From positions 62,001-126,000 of the forward strand of contig NZ_JADLQQ010000012.1 in assembly GCF_015477765.1 (NCBI RefSeq): a DNA stretch of 64,000 nucleotides. Direction: 5' to 3'. Each line of letters begins with the position of its first letter. The first letter of the stretch is position 1. Source of the DNA: Nocardia transvalensis (lineage in GTDB: Bacteria; Actinomycetota; Actinomycetes; Mycobacteriales; Mycobacteriaceae). Both the position numbers and the translations under genes were made by a program. The notes beneath the pieces are model-generated. The model searched no databases. It was not told the DNA's origin and worked only from the letters and a program-made list of their open reading frames with translations. Shown piece by piece: positions 25,732 through 34,475 of this stretch.

Positions 25732-25742
25732 ACGGGGTTGTG

Positions 25743-25952
25743 CTACTCCACCCCCAGTGCCACCTCCGTGGACTTGATCAAGACCTTGACCGACGAGCCC
25801 TCGGCCAGTCCCAGATCGTCGGCCGCATCGCGGGTGATCGAGGAGGTGACCTCCTGCCCGCCGGTCAGCCGCACGCGCACCACCGCCATCGCCTCGCCGC
25901 GCGTGACCGACAGCACGGTTCCGTCGAGCTGATTACGTGTGCTCAGTCGCAT
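25743..25952 (-). CDS. Single-domain molbindin (TOBE/Mop)
   Basis: A 69-residue cytosolic protein made of one Mop/TOBE domain that binds molybdate or tungstate as an oligomer. The pattern is RNQLDGTVLSVTRGEAMAVVRVRL ... VTSSITRDAADDLGLAEGSSVKVLIKSTEVALG, the full family length. The ATG at 25952 (MRLSTRNQ) is preferred; the frame is open 29 codons further up but that part is unlike the family. A hairpin followed by six U lies about 80 nt upstream on the same strand and could terminate the transcript early. No molybdate transporter gene is adjacent. Confidence 0.82.
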   Translation of the reverse strand: MRLSTRNQLDGTVLSVTRGEAMAVVRVRLTGGQEVTSSITRDAADDLGLAEGSSVKVLIKSTEVALGVE

Positions 25953-26030
25953 GGGTGTGAGCCTAGGCACCCGTGGGTGCAGAAGTGTGCAGGTCAGCCG
26001 GGGTGTCGGGGACCCGCTGCGTTTCCTGAG

Positions 26031-26060
26031 AAAAAACATAGCCGCAGCACAGGCTGCGGC
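26031..26060 (-). terminator. Hairpin plus U-run in the molbindin leader
   Basis: GCCGCAGC (26041-26048) and GCTGCGGC (26053-26060) pair perfectly around a 4-base loop. On the minus strand the hairpin is followed by TATG and then six T (26036-26031), an intrinsic terminator form. No minus-strand gene lies just upstream, so it sits in the leader of the molbindin transcript and may be an attenuator. A hairpin acting on stray antisense transcription is the alternative. Confidence 0.55.
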
Positions 26061-26072
26061 AAGGCTGGGCTG

Positions 26073-26106
26073 TCACTGTCGAAGACGCAGCACGCGGTGA
26101 CAGTGA
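26073..26106. promoter_or_regulatory. Inverted repeat TCACTGTC / GACAGTGA
   Basis: Perfect 8-bp arms at 26073-26080 and 26099-26106 with 18 bp between. It lies between the divergent molbindin gene and the plus-strand gene starting at 26115, ending inside that gene's ribosome-binding region. It could be an operator or a leader hairpin; the sequence does not decide. Confidence 0.4.
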
Positions 26107-26114
26107 GGTGCAAG

Positions 26115-26465
26115 ATGGTCGAAATCGAGGTCTCGGGTACCACCGTGACGGTCCATGTGCTCGGCGCACACCGGTTCCTCGGACTGCGCGAGCAGCTGAG
26201 CTTCGATCTGGCCGATATCACCGAGGTCGCGATCGCCGAGGTAGACCGGCGGCCGCCCTGGGTGCGGGCACCGGGCACCTTCTTCCCCGGGGTGATCGCG
26301 GCGGGCACCTTCCGCGGCAAAGGGCGCAAGGAATTCTGGGACACCCTCTTCGACGGCCGCGCGGTGCGCATCGAGCTGTCCGGCGCCGACTTCACCCGCC
26401 TGGTCGTCGATGTGGCAGACCCGGACGCGACCCGGCGCATGTTGACATCGGCCGCTGCGGCCTAG
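26115..26465 (+). CDS. Small hypothetical protein, possibly PH-like fold
   Basis: A 116-residue soluble protein, mostly beta-strand by its pattern (MVEIEVSGTTVTVHVLGAHR, AVRIELSGADFTRLVVDVAD) with a terminal helix (DATRRMLTSAAA). It resembles small bacterial PH-domain-like hypothetical proteins of actinobacteria (PPWVRAPGTFFPGVIAAGTF, KEFWDTLFDGRAVRIEL). GAGG lies six bases before the ATG. No enzymatic motif is seen and the role is unknown. Confidence 0.65.
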   Translation: MVEIEVSGTTVTVHVLGAHRFLGLREQLSFDLADITEVAIAEVDRRPPWVRAPGTFFPGVIAAGTFRGKGRKEFWDTLFDGRAVRIELSGADFTRLVVDVADPDATRRMLTSAAAA

Positions 26466-26568
26466 CCGTGGGCCGACTCACAAACCGGTCGGTAGGGCAG
26501 GGTCGGGCGTTCCGCCCCAAACCGACGAATTGTCCTGCTGGTCAGCTGATTTAGAGTTGCCGACCTCG

Positions 26569-26601
26569 GCGTGTCGCGCACGCCACGCCGATGCGACACG
26601 C
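26569..26601. promoter_or_regulatory. Perfect 9-bp-arm inverted repeat
   Basis: GCGTGTCGC (26569-26577) and GCGACACGC (26593-26601) flank 15 bp, inside the 248-bp gap 26466-26713. It could be an operator for the gene at 26714 or a leader structure. A nested shorter dyad CGGCGTG/CACGCCG overlaps it. Nothing else in this gap is recognisable. Confidence 0.4.
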
Positions 26602-26713
26602 ATTTCGGCAAATCTACAGTTTCGCTTGCGGGTCGAATCGACTATTAATGTCCTGTGTCGTTTCCACCCGTGATCACGTGTGTGCCACCGCATCTCACCG
26701 GGCGGTGGTCGAG

Positions 26714-27958
26714 GTGACCGTCGAGCATCCGCTAGGGGACGAGGTCACGCATCTGGCGAGGCGGGTCGAGAAGGCCCGCGGGCGGATGGCCTTCCAGTTC
26801 GACCCGGCGCTGACCGAGGCGCTGTCGGAGGACGAGCTCAAGGCCGAACGCGAACTCGCGGAACGGATTCGCGAGCAGGAACGCGAACAGCGTTGGAAGA
26901 ACGTGCAGGCGGCGGCCGCGGCGTCCGATCGGGCCCGGTCGACCTCCGAAGCGATCGCGAAGGCCGACATGCGAGATCTCCTGATGGCCCGCAAGGCGAT
27001 TGCCGCGCAGCGGCGTGAGTCCAGCCCCCATGCCAAGCTGGCCTCGTTGTACCGGCATCGAGCCTGGTCGCTGCGTGCGCTGGCCGGTGTCGTGGTGGCG
27101 GGCATGCTGTGGTCGGCGGTGAATGTCCAGCACAACATCGCGCCGGGCGGCCCGAGCGATCCGCTGTACTGGTTCAGCTATTTCCTCGAAGGCATGATCA
27201 GCGTCTGCCTGGTGATCATCATGGTCGGCACCAACAAGGTTGCCGAGTGGGGGATCCTGGACAGCCGCAAGCAGGTCGTCGCCGCCGAACTGGCGCTGCT
27301 CGCCCTGACGATCGGCCTGAACACCTACCCCTACCTGCGGTCCGGATCCTGGTACGACGTCGGCGTGCACGCGGTCGCGCCGGTCATGGTCGGTGTCGCG
27401 CTGCTGGTGCACGATTCCGCCAGCCACCGCTACGGCCAGGCCATCGCCCGGGCGACCGAAGAGGTGAAGGACATCCCCGACCCGGCCGAGCAGATCCGGC
27501 GCACCCTGCCGACGTTCGTCAGCTTCATCCGCCAGGCCGCCCCGGACACCCGGCCGACGCCGGCGCCGCTGCCCGCTCTGCCGACCGCACCCGCCGAGCA
27601 GCCGCCGGCCGAGGGCGCCAAGGCCGAGGTGCGCGACGCCGAAACCGTCGACACCACGGTCGAACCCGATATCTGGTTGCCGAAGTCCTCGTCCACCTCG
27701 TCAGCGAAGAGCTGGATGTCCGATCTCAAGGACACACCGGTCGCCAAGGATGCCGGAACCAACGGCAAGAAGGGGAAGTCCGAGCCCGACAGCGACTCCG
27801 ACCCGCTCAGCCTCTACGACACCGGCCAGTTCCGCATCGCCGAAACCCTCGAGCAGGAACTCGCCGAACTGCGCGCCGAACGCCGCCGCGCCCGCGCGAA
27901 GAAGCAGCAGCGCGCCTCGGCCGCGTCGACCAACGGATCGGGCGCCGACGACGAATAG
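26714..27958 (+). CDS. DUF2637/SpdB-like membrane protein
   Basis: About 414 residues: a charged helical N-terminal part likely forming a coiled coil (ALSEDELKAERELAERIREQ), four TM segments (about residues 115-245, starting LRALAGVVVAGMLWSAVNVQ), and a long acidic/Pro/Ser cytoplasmic tail ending in a second helical stretch. The membrane block resembles DUF2637 proteins related to the plasmid-spread protein SpdB of actinobacteria, but no transfer or replication gene is near. The start is unsure: GTG at 26714 or 26705, or ATG at 26648; the extra N-terminal residues from 26648 look non-coding. Confidence 0.6.
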   Translation: MTVEHPLGDEVTHLARRVEKARGRMAFQFDPALTEALSEDELKAERELAERIREQEREQRWKNVQAAAAASDRARSTSEAIAKADMRDLLMARKAIAAQRRESSPHAKLASLYRHRAWSLRALAGVVVAGMLWSAVNVQHNIAPGGPSDPLYWFSYFLEGMISVCLVIIMVGTNKVAEWGILDSRKQVVAAELALLALTIGLNTYPYLRSGSWYDVGVHAVAPVMVGVALLVHDSASHRYGQAIARATEEVKDIPDPAEQIRRTLPTFVSFIRQAAPDTRPTPAPLPALPTAPAEQPPAEGAKAEVRDAETVDTTVEPDIWLPKSSSTSSAKSWMSDLKDTPVAKDAGTNGKKGKSEPDSDSDPLSLYDTGQFRIAETLEQELAELRAERRRARAKKQQRASAASTNGSGADDE

Positions 27959-27969
27959 GCGTCGCCTCG

Positions 27970-28782
27970 TCAGGTCAGGTGGTCGAAATCGCCGCTGACC
28001 CAGCCGATATACCGATCGGCGGAGCGGCGGAGGGTGCCGCGGGCGTCGGTATCGATGATCTTGCCGAAGTTGTCGTAGAGGCGATCGAAGTCGAATTCCT
28101 CGACCGTCTTCGTGATGCGGTCGACGACGGCGGCCGACAGCGGGATGCGGTTGGGGTAGCTGCGCATGAAGGTGACCGTGGTGCGGTCGGGATTGGCGTG
28201 GATGGTGTCGGAGCTGAACAGCACGCCCTCACCGCCCGCCCCCGCCGCCCAGTGCCCCACCGCGCTGCCCGGAAAGTGCCCACCCACCTGGCGCACGGTG
28301 AAGCCCGGCAGTAGGTCGATCCGGCCGGACCAGGGCCGGATCACCGGATCGGGGCGGGCAACCCACTGCATATCCGCCTCCGCCACCAGGATCGGCACCC
28401 CGCCCAGCGCGCGGCTCCACTCCACCTGCGCGCCGAAATGGTGTGGGTGGCTGGGCACGATCGCGACGACCTCACCGAGTTCGCGTACCCGCTCCGCGAT
28501 ATCGGCGTCCAGATAGCCGTTCACATCCCACAGCACATTGCCGCCGGGGGTGCGCACGAGATGTGCTTCCTGCCCGATCGCCAACCTCGGCTCCACGGTG
28601 AGGCCGAACAGGTCCGGCTCGAGCTCCCGCAGCCGCACCGAACTGCCGGATGCGGACAGTTCCTCGAGCGTCGTCCAGTGCTGACCGTCGGCGGGCACCC
28701 ACTGCCGCTCGTCGGTGCAGATCCGGCAGATCTCCGCTGCCGCATCGTGTTCCACCCCGCAAGTGCTGCAGATCTTCCACAT
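27970..28782 (-). CDS. MBL-fold hydrolase with N-terminal zinc ribbon
   Basis: A 270-residue protein. Residues 1-25 hold two CxxC pairs (CSTC, CRIC) forming a small zinc ribbon. The rest is a metallo-beta-lactamase fold: VLWDVNGYLD, PSHPHHFG in place of HxHxDH, VGGHFPGSAVGHW, LFSSDTIHANPDR. The first metal motif lacks the Asp of classical members, so metal content may differ. GGAG lies five bases before the ATG. It is the last gene of the long minus-strand run that contains the MurNAc genes, 82 bp after the CNT transporter gene; a link to that pathway is only positional. Confidence 0.75.
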   Translation of the reverse strand: MWKICSTCGVEHDAAAEICRICTDERQWVPADGQHWTTLEELSASGSSVRLRELEPDLFGLTVEPRLAIGQEAHLVRTPGGNVLWDVNGYLDADIAERVRELGEVVAIVPSHPHHFGAQVEWSRALGGVPILVAEADMQWVARPDPVIRPWSGRIDLLPGFTVRQVGGHFPGSAVGHWAAGAGGEGVLFSSDTIHANPDRTTVTFMRSYPNRIPLSAAVVDRITKTVEEFDFDRLYDNFGKIIDTDARGTLRRSADRYIGWVSGDFDHLT

Positions 28783-28864
28783 AGTGTCTCCTGCACTGTT
28801 AGGTACACCCACTTCCACAGGTACACGCGTCCCCGGCAAAAAGCATGCCGGGGATCGGCCGGAT

Positions 28865-30118
28865 TCAGCTGAGCAGTCCCACGATCGTGGCGCTGATGAA
28901 GCTCACCAAGGTGGCCGCATACAGCAGCTTCAGGCCGTGCTGGGCCGCCACCAGGCCCTGCTTCTCGCTCAGGCTGCGGACCGCGCCGATGATGATGGCG
29001 ATGCTGGAGAAGTTCGCGAACGACACCAGATAGGTGGACACGATCGCCATCGACCGCGACGACAGCTCACCCTGGTCCTCGTTCAGCTGCTGCATCGCGA
29101 CCATCTCGTTCGACACCAGTTTGGTGCCCATGAAGGTGCCCGCATCGGACGCCTCGCTCCACGGGATCCCGGTGAGGTACGCCAGCGGCGCGAAGACATG
29201 GCCCATCACATCCTGGAACGTGGTGCCGTTGAACACCGCCGCGAAGATGCCGTTCACCATGGCCAGCAGGGCGATGAAACCGATCAGCATGGCCGCCACC
29301 GTGAACGCGACCCGGAAACCCACCAGGATGTACTCGGTCAGCATTTCGAAGAACGACTGCCGCCTGCGCTCATTGTTGCCGCCGTTGCCGTTTCCATTGC
29401 CGTCGCCGTTGCCCTTATCGCCGACATCGGCGGCGAGCAGTTCGGCATCCTCCTCCGCGGTGACCCGGTAGGGGTTGATCAGCGAGGTCACCGCGAAGAC
29501 GCCCAGCAGATTCAGCACGATGGCGGCAATGACGTAGCGGGCATCGATCAGCTGCATATAGGCGCCCAGAATCGAGGCCGACACCGTCGACATCGCCGAG
29601 GCCGCCAGGGTGTACATGCGCTGCGGCGGAATGCGGTCCAGCATGTTGCGCAGCGAGATGAACACCTCGGACTGGCCCAGGATCGCGGCGGCGACCGCGT
29701 TGAACGATTCCACCTTGCCGAATCCGCTCACCCACGACAGCAGCAGGCCGAGATATTTGATGATCAACGGCAGCACCCGGATGTGCTGGAGAATGCCGAT
29801 CAGCGCCGAGACGAACACGATCGGCATCAGCACCGCGAACAGGAACGCCGGGGTATCGCCGTACTTGGCCACATCGCCGAAGACGAATTCCGTACCCTGC
29901 GCGGCATAGTCGAGGATGTGCTGGAAACCGTCGCGAATCACCCGGATGACCGCGGTGCCCACCCCGGTTCGCAACAGCACGAACCCCAGCGCGAATTGGG
30001 CGATCAGCAGGATCGCGACTCTTCCGAGTTTGCCCACCGCGGACCGCCGGTCATTGCTGGGCAGCCACGCGAGCAGCAGAAACACCAGTAGGCCGACGCC
30101 GCCGATGACGTAGTGCAC
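28865..30118 (-). CDS. NupC/CNT-family nucleoside transporter
   Basis: Inner-membrane concentrative nucleoside transporter, 417 residues. It has the CNT domain order: N-terminal helices, gate domain (GFGKVESFNAVAAAILGQSE) and C-terminal pore segments (MGTKLVSNEMVAMQQL, STYLVSFANFSSIAIIIGA), which hold the conserved GQSE and NEF/SFANF motifs. A cytosolic loop at about residues 237-248 is a Gly/Asn/Asp low-complexity run (GDGNGNGNGGNN), unusual for the family. It lies 74 bp after murQ on the same strand. Nucleosides are the known substrates; uptake of a cell-wall sugar or nucleotide-sugar remnant would be speculation. Confidence 0.9.
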   Translation of the reverse strand: MHYVIGGVGLLVFLLLAWLPSNDRRSAVGKLGRVAILLIAQFALGFVLLRTGVGTAVIRVIRDGFQHILDYAAQGTEFVFGDVAKYGDTPAFLFAVLMPIVFVSALIGILQHIRVLPLIIKYLGLLLSWVSGFGKVESFNAVAAAILGQSEVFISLRNMLDRIPPQRMYTLAASAMSTVSASILGAYMQLIDARYVIAAIVLNLLGVFAVTSLINPYRVTAEEDAELLAADVGDKGNGDGNGNGNGGNNERRRQSFFEMLTEYILVGFRVAFTVAAMLIGFIALLAMVNGIFAAVFNGTTFQDVMGHVFAPLAYLTGIPWSEASDAGTFMGTKLVSNEMVAMQQLNEDQGELSSRSMAIVSTYLVSFANFSSIAIIIGAVRSLSEKQGLVAAQHGLKLLYAATLVSFISATIVGLLS

Positions 30119-30192
30119 GTATACCTCCGCAAATCGTTTGCGGACACGCTACCGGTCTTGACAGGAGTTTCCGGCGAAATGCACTGTTGGAT

Positions 30193-31089
30193 TCATCGTT
30201 CCACGGCGTTGCGGATGAATCCGTGGGCGTTCTCCAGTAACCGGCGCGCCTGTTCGGCGTCGACACCGGCCAATTGCATGACGATGGCGGTCTTGGAATG
30301 GCCCTCGGCCGCGTCCAGCAGCGCGGCGGCGGTGGCCGCGTCGACGCCCGTGGCCTCCTCGACGATGCGTCGCGCCCGATCGCGCAGCTTGGTGTTGGAG
30401 GGGTTCAGGTCGACCATGAGGTTGCCGTACACCTTGCCGGATCGGACCATCACCGCCGTCGAGATCATGTTGCACACCAGCTTTTGCGCGGTGCCGGCCT
30501 TCAACCGGGTCGACCCGGTGAGAACCTCCGGTCCCGTGTCGATTTCGATTGCCACATCGGCGTACTCGCTCAACTCGGCGTCCCGGTTGCACGAGACCGC
30601 CACCGCCGCGGCGCCCACGGAGCGCGCATAGCGCAGTGCCCCGATCGCATAGGGGGTGCGCCCGCTGGCCGCCAGCGCGACCACCACGTCGTCGGCGGTC
30701 AAATCGACGGCGGCCAGATCCAGCGCGCCGCGTTCGGCGTTGTCCTCGGCGCCCTCCACCGACCGGGTCAGCGCGGGCGGCCCCCCGGCGATGATGCCGA
30801 GTACCTCGCTCGGATCGGTGCCGAAGGTGGGCGGGCATTCCGACGCGTCGAGCACGCCGATCCGTCCGCTGGTACCCGCACCCACGTACAGCATCCGCCC
30901 CCCGGTCGCGCGCGCCGCGACGATCAGTTCGACCGCCCGCGTGATCTGCGGAATCGCCTGTGCCACCGCCGAAGCCACACCGGAGTCGGCGGCGTTCATG
31001 GTGCGCAGCAATTCCTCGACCGGCAGGGTGTCCAGGTCCACGGTCGCGGGATCGATCGCCTCGGTGGTGAGGTCGCGGATCTCGATCAA
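30193..31089 (-). CDS. murQ: N-acetylmuramic acid 6-phosphate etherase
   Basis: Cytosolic enzyme that removes D-lactate from MurNAc-6-phosphate to give GlcNAc-6-phosphate during peptidoglycan recycling. The 298-residue protein has the SIS-fold signature GRMLYVGAGTSGRIGVLDASECPPTFG, EDNAERGALDL, VVALAASGRTPYAIGAL and KVYGNLMVDLNPSN, all MurQ-specific. Length is normal. ATG at 31089 overlaps the stop of the RpiR-type regulator (ATGA), so translation is coupled. Next to the amino-sugar kinase and transporters it indicates growth on, or salvage of, wall MurNAc. Confidence 0.95.
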   Translation of the reverse strand: MIEIRDLTTEAIDPATVDLDTLPVEELLRTMNAADSGVASAVAQAIPQITRAVELIVAARATGGRMLYVGAGTSGRIGVLDASECPPTFGTDPSEVLGIIAGGPPALTRSVEGAEDNAERGALDLAAVDLTADDVVVALAASGRTPYAIGALRYARSVGAAAVAVSCNRDAELSEYADVAIEIDTGPEVLTGSTRLKAGTAQKLVCNMISTAVMVRSGKVYGNLMVDLNPSNTKLRDRARRIVEEATGVDAATAAALLDAAEGHSKTAIVMQLAGVDAEQARRLLENAHGFIRNAVER

Positions 31090-31949
31090 GTCGCCTCCTT
31101 GTTGCCGCGGCGGTCCGCCACCGCCTCGTGGGTGCGGCGCAGGGCGACCACCGCCGACGGAGTGCGTTGCAGCACACCGATATACAGCGCGTCGACGACG
31201 AGCAACTGACTCATCCGGCTCGCCATCGCCGCGGACCGGAACCCGTCCTCGCGCCCGGCCACCAGAATCGTGTGGGCGGCCGTGCGGGCCAGCCGCGACT
31301 GGGCGCTCGCGGTGACGGCCACCGTCGTCGCGCGCGTCCCGGCGCGGCGCAGGGCCTCCACCACGGCGGCCGTCTCACCCGAATGGGAGAAGGCGACCAC
31401 CACGTCCTCGGTCTCGAGCAGGCTCGTCTGCACCAGGGCGTCGTCCTCGGAGGTGCTGGCGCGGCACCACATCCCGATCCGGGTCAGCTTCTGCTCCAGA
31501 TCCGTGGCCACCAGGCCGGAGGCGCCGATGCCGATCAATTGCACGCGCCGCGCCCGCACCAGCGCCTCGACGACCGCGGTCAGCGTGATCGGATCGGCCA
31601 GATCGGCGGTCGCCAGCATGCCCTCGGTTTCGAAGGCCGTCAGCTTGTGCACGACCTTGGCCAGCGGGTCGTCGGCGACGATATCGGTGGCGAAGACCGG
31701 TGTCCCCGGTTCGGCGCCGGTCGCGGCCAACGCCAGGCGCAGCTGCGGGTACCCGTCGTAGCCCAGCGTCTTCGCCAGCCGGACCACCGCTGAGGTGCTG
31801 GTATCGGCGCGTTCGGCGAGCTGGTTCACCGTCAATTGGGCGGCACCGGGCGGATCGTCCAGTATCACGCGGGCAACCCGCAGCCCGGTCGGTGTGAGCC
31901 GCGGCATCGCCGACAAGAGGCGAGTGCGAACGTCGTCATCCTCGGCCAT
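31086..31949 (-). CDS. murR: RpiR-family regulator, MurR-like
   Basis: A 287-residue regulator with N-terminal HTH_6 domain (LTVNQLAERADTSTSAVVRLAKTLGYDGYPQLRLAL) and C-terminal SIS sugar-phosphate-binding domain (VQLIGIGASGLVATDLEQKL, VVAFSHSGETAAVVEALRRAG). In E. coli MurR represses murQP and is released by MurNAc-6-P; the same logic is inferred from its overlap with murQ. It is 3 bp from the symporter gene upstream. Confidence 0.85.
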   Translation of the reverse strand: MAEDDDVRTRLLSAMPRLTPTGLRVARVILDDPPGAAQLTVNQLAERADTSTSAVVRLAKTLGYDGYPQLRLALAATGAEPGTPVFATDIVADDPLAKVVHKLTAFETEGMLATADLADPITLTAVVEALVRARRVQLIGIGASGLVATDLEQKLTRIGMWCRASTSEDDALVQTSLLETEDVVVAFSHSGETAAVVEALRRAGTRATTVAVTASAQSRLARTAAHTILVAGREDGFRSAAMASRMSQLLVVDALYIGVLQRTPSAVVALRRTHEAVADRRGNKEAT

Positions 31950-31952
31950 GGT

Positions 31953-33476
31953 TCACCAGTTTGCCTTGACGGGTTCGGGGGAGGTGGGAGCGGGATGCAG
32001 TCGGCTGGCTATACCGCCCACTGCTAGAGTGACCAGCACCCCTATCGGGACCAGCCACTGCGCAGCAATCCCCTTCTCGACGACCGAGCCTCCGGCGGTC
32101 ACGTCTATCTTGATCACCCGCACCACGAACGTCATCACGGCGACTGTGACGACGAAGGCCACGATTGCGTCTAACTCGTTCGCGCGCTTGATGAGTCGCC
32201 CGAGCAGGAACGCACCCAGCAGCGCGCCGTAGGTGTATCCGGCGATGGTCAGGGCGGTGAGATACACGTTGCCGGTGGTCGCGCTGAAGCCCATGGCGAA
32301 GCCGGCCATCAGCACCGCCCACACCAGCGTCATGATCCGCCCCATCCGCAGCATGATCTGGTCGGAGAGTTCGCGCCGGGAGAAGCTGCGCACGATGTCG
32401 GCCACCGTGGAATTGGCCATCGAATTCAGCGACGACGACAGCGTGCTCATGCAGGCGCCGAGGATTCCGGCGACCAGCAGTCCGGAGATCACCACCGGAA
32501 GTCCGTGCAGGATGAAGTCCGGGTACAGGCTGTCGGCGGTGGCCAGGCCCATCTCCTTGGCGCTGCGACCGTTGTTGTAGGCCCACAGCAGTGCACCCAG
32601 CAGCGAGAAGGCGGCGAACTGCAGGGCGATGAAGACGCCGGAGCCGATCATCGCCTTGCGGCTGTCACGCACCGAACTGGTCGACAGGATGCGTTGCACG
32701 ATCAGCTGATCGGAGCCGTGCGAGGCCATCGTGAACAGCGCACCGCCGATGATTGCGGTCGGCAGCGCGAAGGGGCTGGTGAGGATGTGCCCGAGATCGA
32801 AGTTGGTGTCGAACAGCTGGAACTTCCCGGCGTGGAAGGCATCCGAATATCCCGAGGCGCCGACATGGCTGGTCAGGACGCCGATCGCGATGAAGGCGCC
32901 GACGAGGTAGAGGGCCATCTGTAGCGCGTCGGTCCAGATGACCGCCTTGATACCGCCGAGGTAGGTATAGAAGACCGTCACCAGCGTCAGCACGGCGATG
33001 ATGACGTCGTAGCCCAGGTTGACGCCGAACTCGTCGAGCAGAAGCTGCACCGGGATCGCGGCGGCGAACAGCCGAACGCCGTCGGCGAGCAGGCGGGTGA
33101 AGACGAAGGTCACTGAAGCTACGCCTTGCAGGTAGCGACCGAATCGCTGCTCCAGGTACTGGTAGGCGCTGACGAATCCGCCCCGCTTGTAGAGCGGGAT
33201 CAGGGCGAAGGCCACGACCGTGCGGCCGATGATGTAACCGATCGCCAGCTCGACGTTGCCGAATGCCTGATCGGTATAGGCGCCGCCCGGGATGGAGATG
33301 ACTGTCAGCACGCTGGTCTCGGTGGCCACCACCGAGAAGCACACCGCCCACCACGGCATCTGGCCCTTGCCGATGAAGTAGTCGTCGCTGGAGCGCTGTT
33401 TTCCGGAGCCGCGCAAGCCCACCCAGGCCACCACGACCAGATACACGACGATGACGGCGAGATTGAGTGCGTTCAT
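31953..33476 (-). CDS. Sodium:solute symporter (SSS family), probable amino-sugar uptake
   Basis: Inner-membrane Na+-coupled symporter, 507 residues with about 13 TM helices. SSS marks are DDYFIGKGQMPWWAVCFSVVATETS at the N-terminus and the internal GSDQLIVQRILSTSSVRDSRKAM region, as in sialic-acid and sugar members. It lies between the kinase and the murR-murQ pair (63 bp and 3 bp gaps). Uptake of MurNAc, GlcNAc or a muropeptide sugar is inferred from this context. Start ATG 33476 follows the usual N-terminus. Confidence 0.88.
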   Translation of the reverse strand: MNALNLAVIVVYLVVVAWVGLRGSGKQRSSDDYFIGKGQMPWWAVCFSVVATETSVLTVISIPGGAYTDQAFGNVELAIGYIIGRTVVAFALIPLYKRGGFVSAYQYLEQRFGRYLQGVASVTFVFTRLLADGVRLFAAAIPVQLLLDEFGVNLGYDVIIAVLTLVTVFYTYLGGIKAVIWTDALQMALYLVGAFIAIGVLTSHVGASGYSDAFHAGKFQLFDTNFDLGHILTSPFALPTAIIGGALFTMASHGSDQLIVQRILSTSSVRDSRKAMIGSGVFIALQFAAFSLLGALLWAYNNGRSAKEMGLATADSLYPDFILHGLPVVISGLLVAGILGACMSTLSSSLNSMANSTVADIVRSFSRRELSDQIMLRMGRIMTLVWAVLMAGFAMGFSATTGNVYLTALTIAGYTYGALLGAFLLGRLIKRANELDAIVAFVVTVAVMTFVVRVIKIDVTAGGSVVEKGIAAQWLVPIGVLVTLAVGGIASRLHPAPTSPEPVKANW

Positions 33477-33539
33477 CGTGGCTCCCCGGCGATAGCGCGG
33501 ACGAATTGCAAGTGATTCTCGATTGAGAGAGTAGAACTG

Positions 33540-34475
33540 TCAATAATTGCCAGCACGGCGGATCACCAATTTCTCCACGGCGGTATCTGTATCGACGGCC
33601 AAGAGCGCGGCACCGTCGACCGGACCGCCGAGCGGGGCGCGGCGCTCGACCAGATGCGCGATGGCCGCGTCGAGTGGATCCAGGAGTGCAGCACCGAGGT
33701 TGACCAATCCGCCGATGATCGCACAGGGTACCGGCGGCCGCAGCCCGGTCCGCGCGGCGGCGGAGCGGACGGTGGCGGCGAGGGCAGCGGCGGCGGCACG
33801 CATGATGTCGGCCGCCACGGGATCGGTGGCGGCGACGGCCGCCACGACGGGGGCGAAACGGGCGGTCAGCAGCGGCGGGTTGTCGTGTCGGCCCATGTAG
33901 TACGGCAGATCGGAGAGCGGAACCCCGTATTCCTCGACGGCCTCGGCCGCCAGCACCGTCTCCGGCCCGCGGCCGTCGAAGGCGCGCAGTGCGGCGCGCA
34001 GGCCCGACAGGCCGATCCACGCGCCGCCGCCCTCGTCGCCGAGCAGGGGCCCCCAGCCGTCGACGCGGATCAGCTCGCCGGATTCGTCGACGGCCGTGGC
34101 GACCACGCCGGTCCCGGCCGCGAGTGCCACGCCCGGGCCTCCGCCCAGCGCGCCGACGTGGGCGGTGACCGCATCCGAGGTCACGGCCACCTCGGCCACC
34201 GCGGGCAATTCGGCGAGCCGGTCGGCGAGGTCGGCGGCGGCGTTCGGTGCCGACCAGGCCCCGGCGGCGCCGACGGAGACCGCGAAAGGCGGTGCGGCAT
34301 CGGTGATCTCGTCGATGATCCGATGAATCCCGCGGTAGGCCGCCGCGGTGCCGTCCACATCGGCGAGCCCCCGCGTCCCGGCCGTCTGGGTGGTGCGCAC
34401 CTCCCGGCCACCGATGCGCAACGAACTGCGGCAATTGGTCTTGCCGAGATCGACGGCCAGAATCGGGCGGCTCAT
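33540..34475 (-). CDS. BadF/BadG-type N-acetylhexosamine kinase (GlcNAc/MurNAc kinase-like)
   Basis: A 311-residue ASKHA-fold kinase. Phosphate-1 motif is ILAVDLGKTNCRSSLR, the catalytic Asp is in VTSDAVTAHVGALGGGPGVALAAGTGVVA, then WGPLLGDEGGGAWIG and the adenosine motif CAIIGGLVNLG. This is the family of NagK-type and clostridial MurK kinases. With an etherase acting on MurNAc-6-P in the same operon, phosphorylation of MurNAc and perhaps GlcNAc at O6 is the best reading. ATG at 34475 overlaps the transporter stop (ATGA). Confidence 0.85.
   Translation of the reverse strand: MSRPILAVDLGKTNCRSSLRIGGREVRTTQTAGTRGLADVDGTAAAYRGIHRIIDEITDAAPPFAVSVGAAGAWSAPNAAADLADRLAELPAVAEVAVTSDAVTAHVGALGGGPGVALAAGTGVVATAVDESGELIRVDGWGPLLGDEGGGAWIGLSGLRAALRAFDGRGPETVLAAEAVEEYGVPLSDLPYYMGRHDNPPLLTARFAPVVAAVAATDPVAADIMRAAAAALAATVRSAAARTGLRPPVPCAIIGGLVNLGAALLDPLDAAIAHLVERRAPLGGPVDGAALLAVDTDTAVEKLVIRRAGNY

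Noticed and set aside
26714..27958. Integrated plasmid or conjugative element
   Set aside because: Only the DUF2637-like gene hints at this; no integrase, FtsK-type transfer protein, replication gene or attachment repeat is seen around it.
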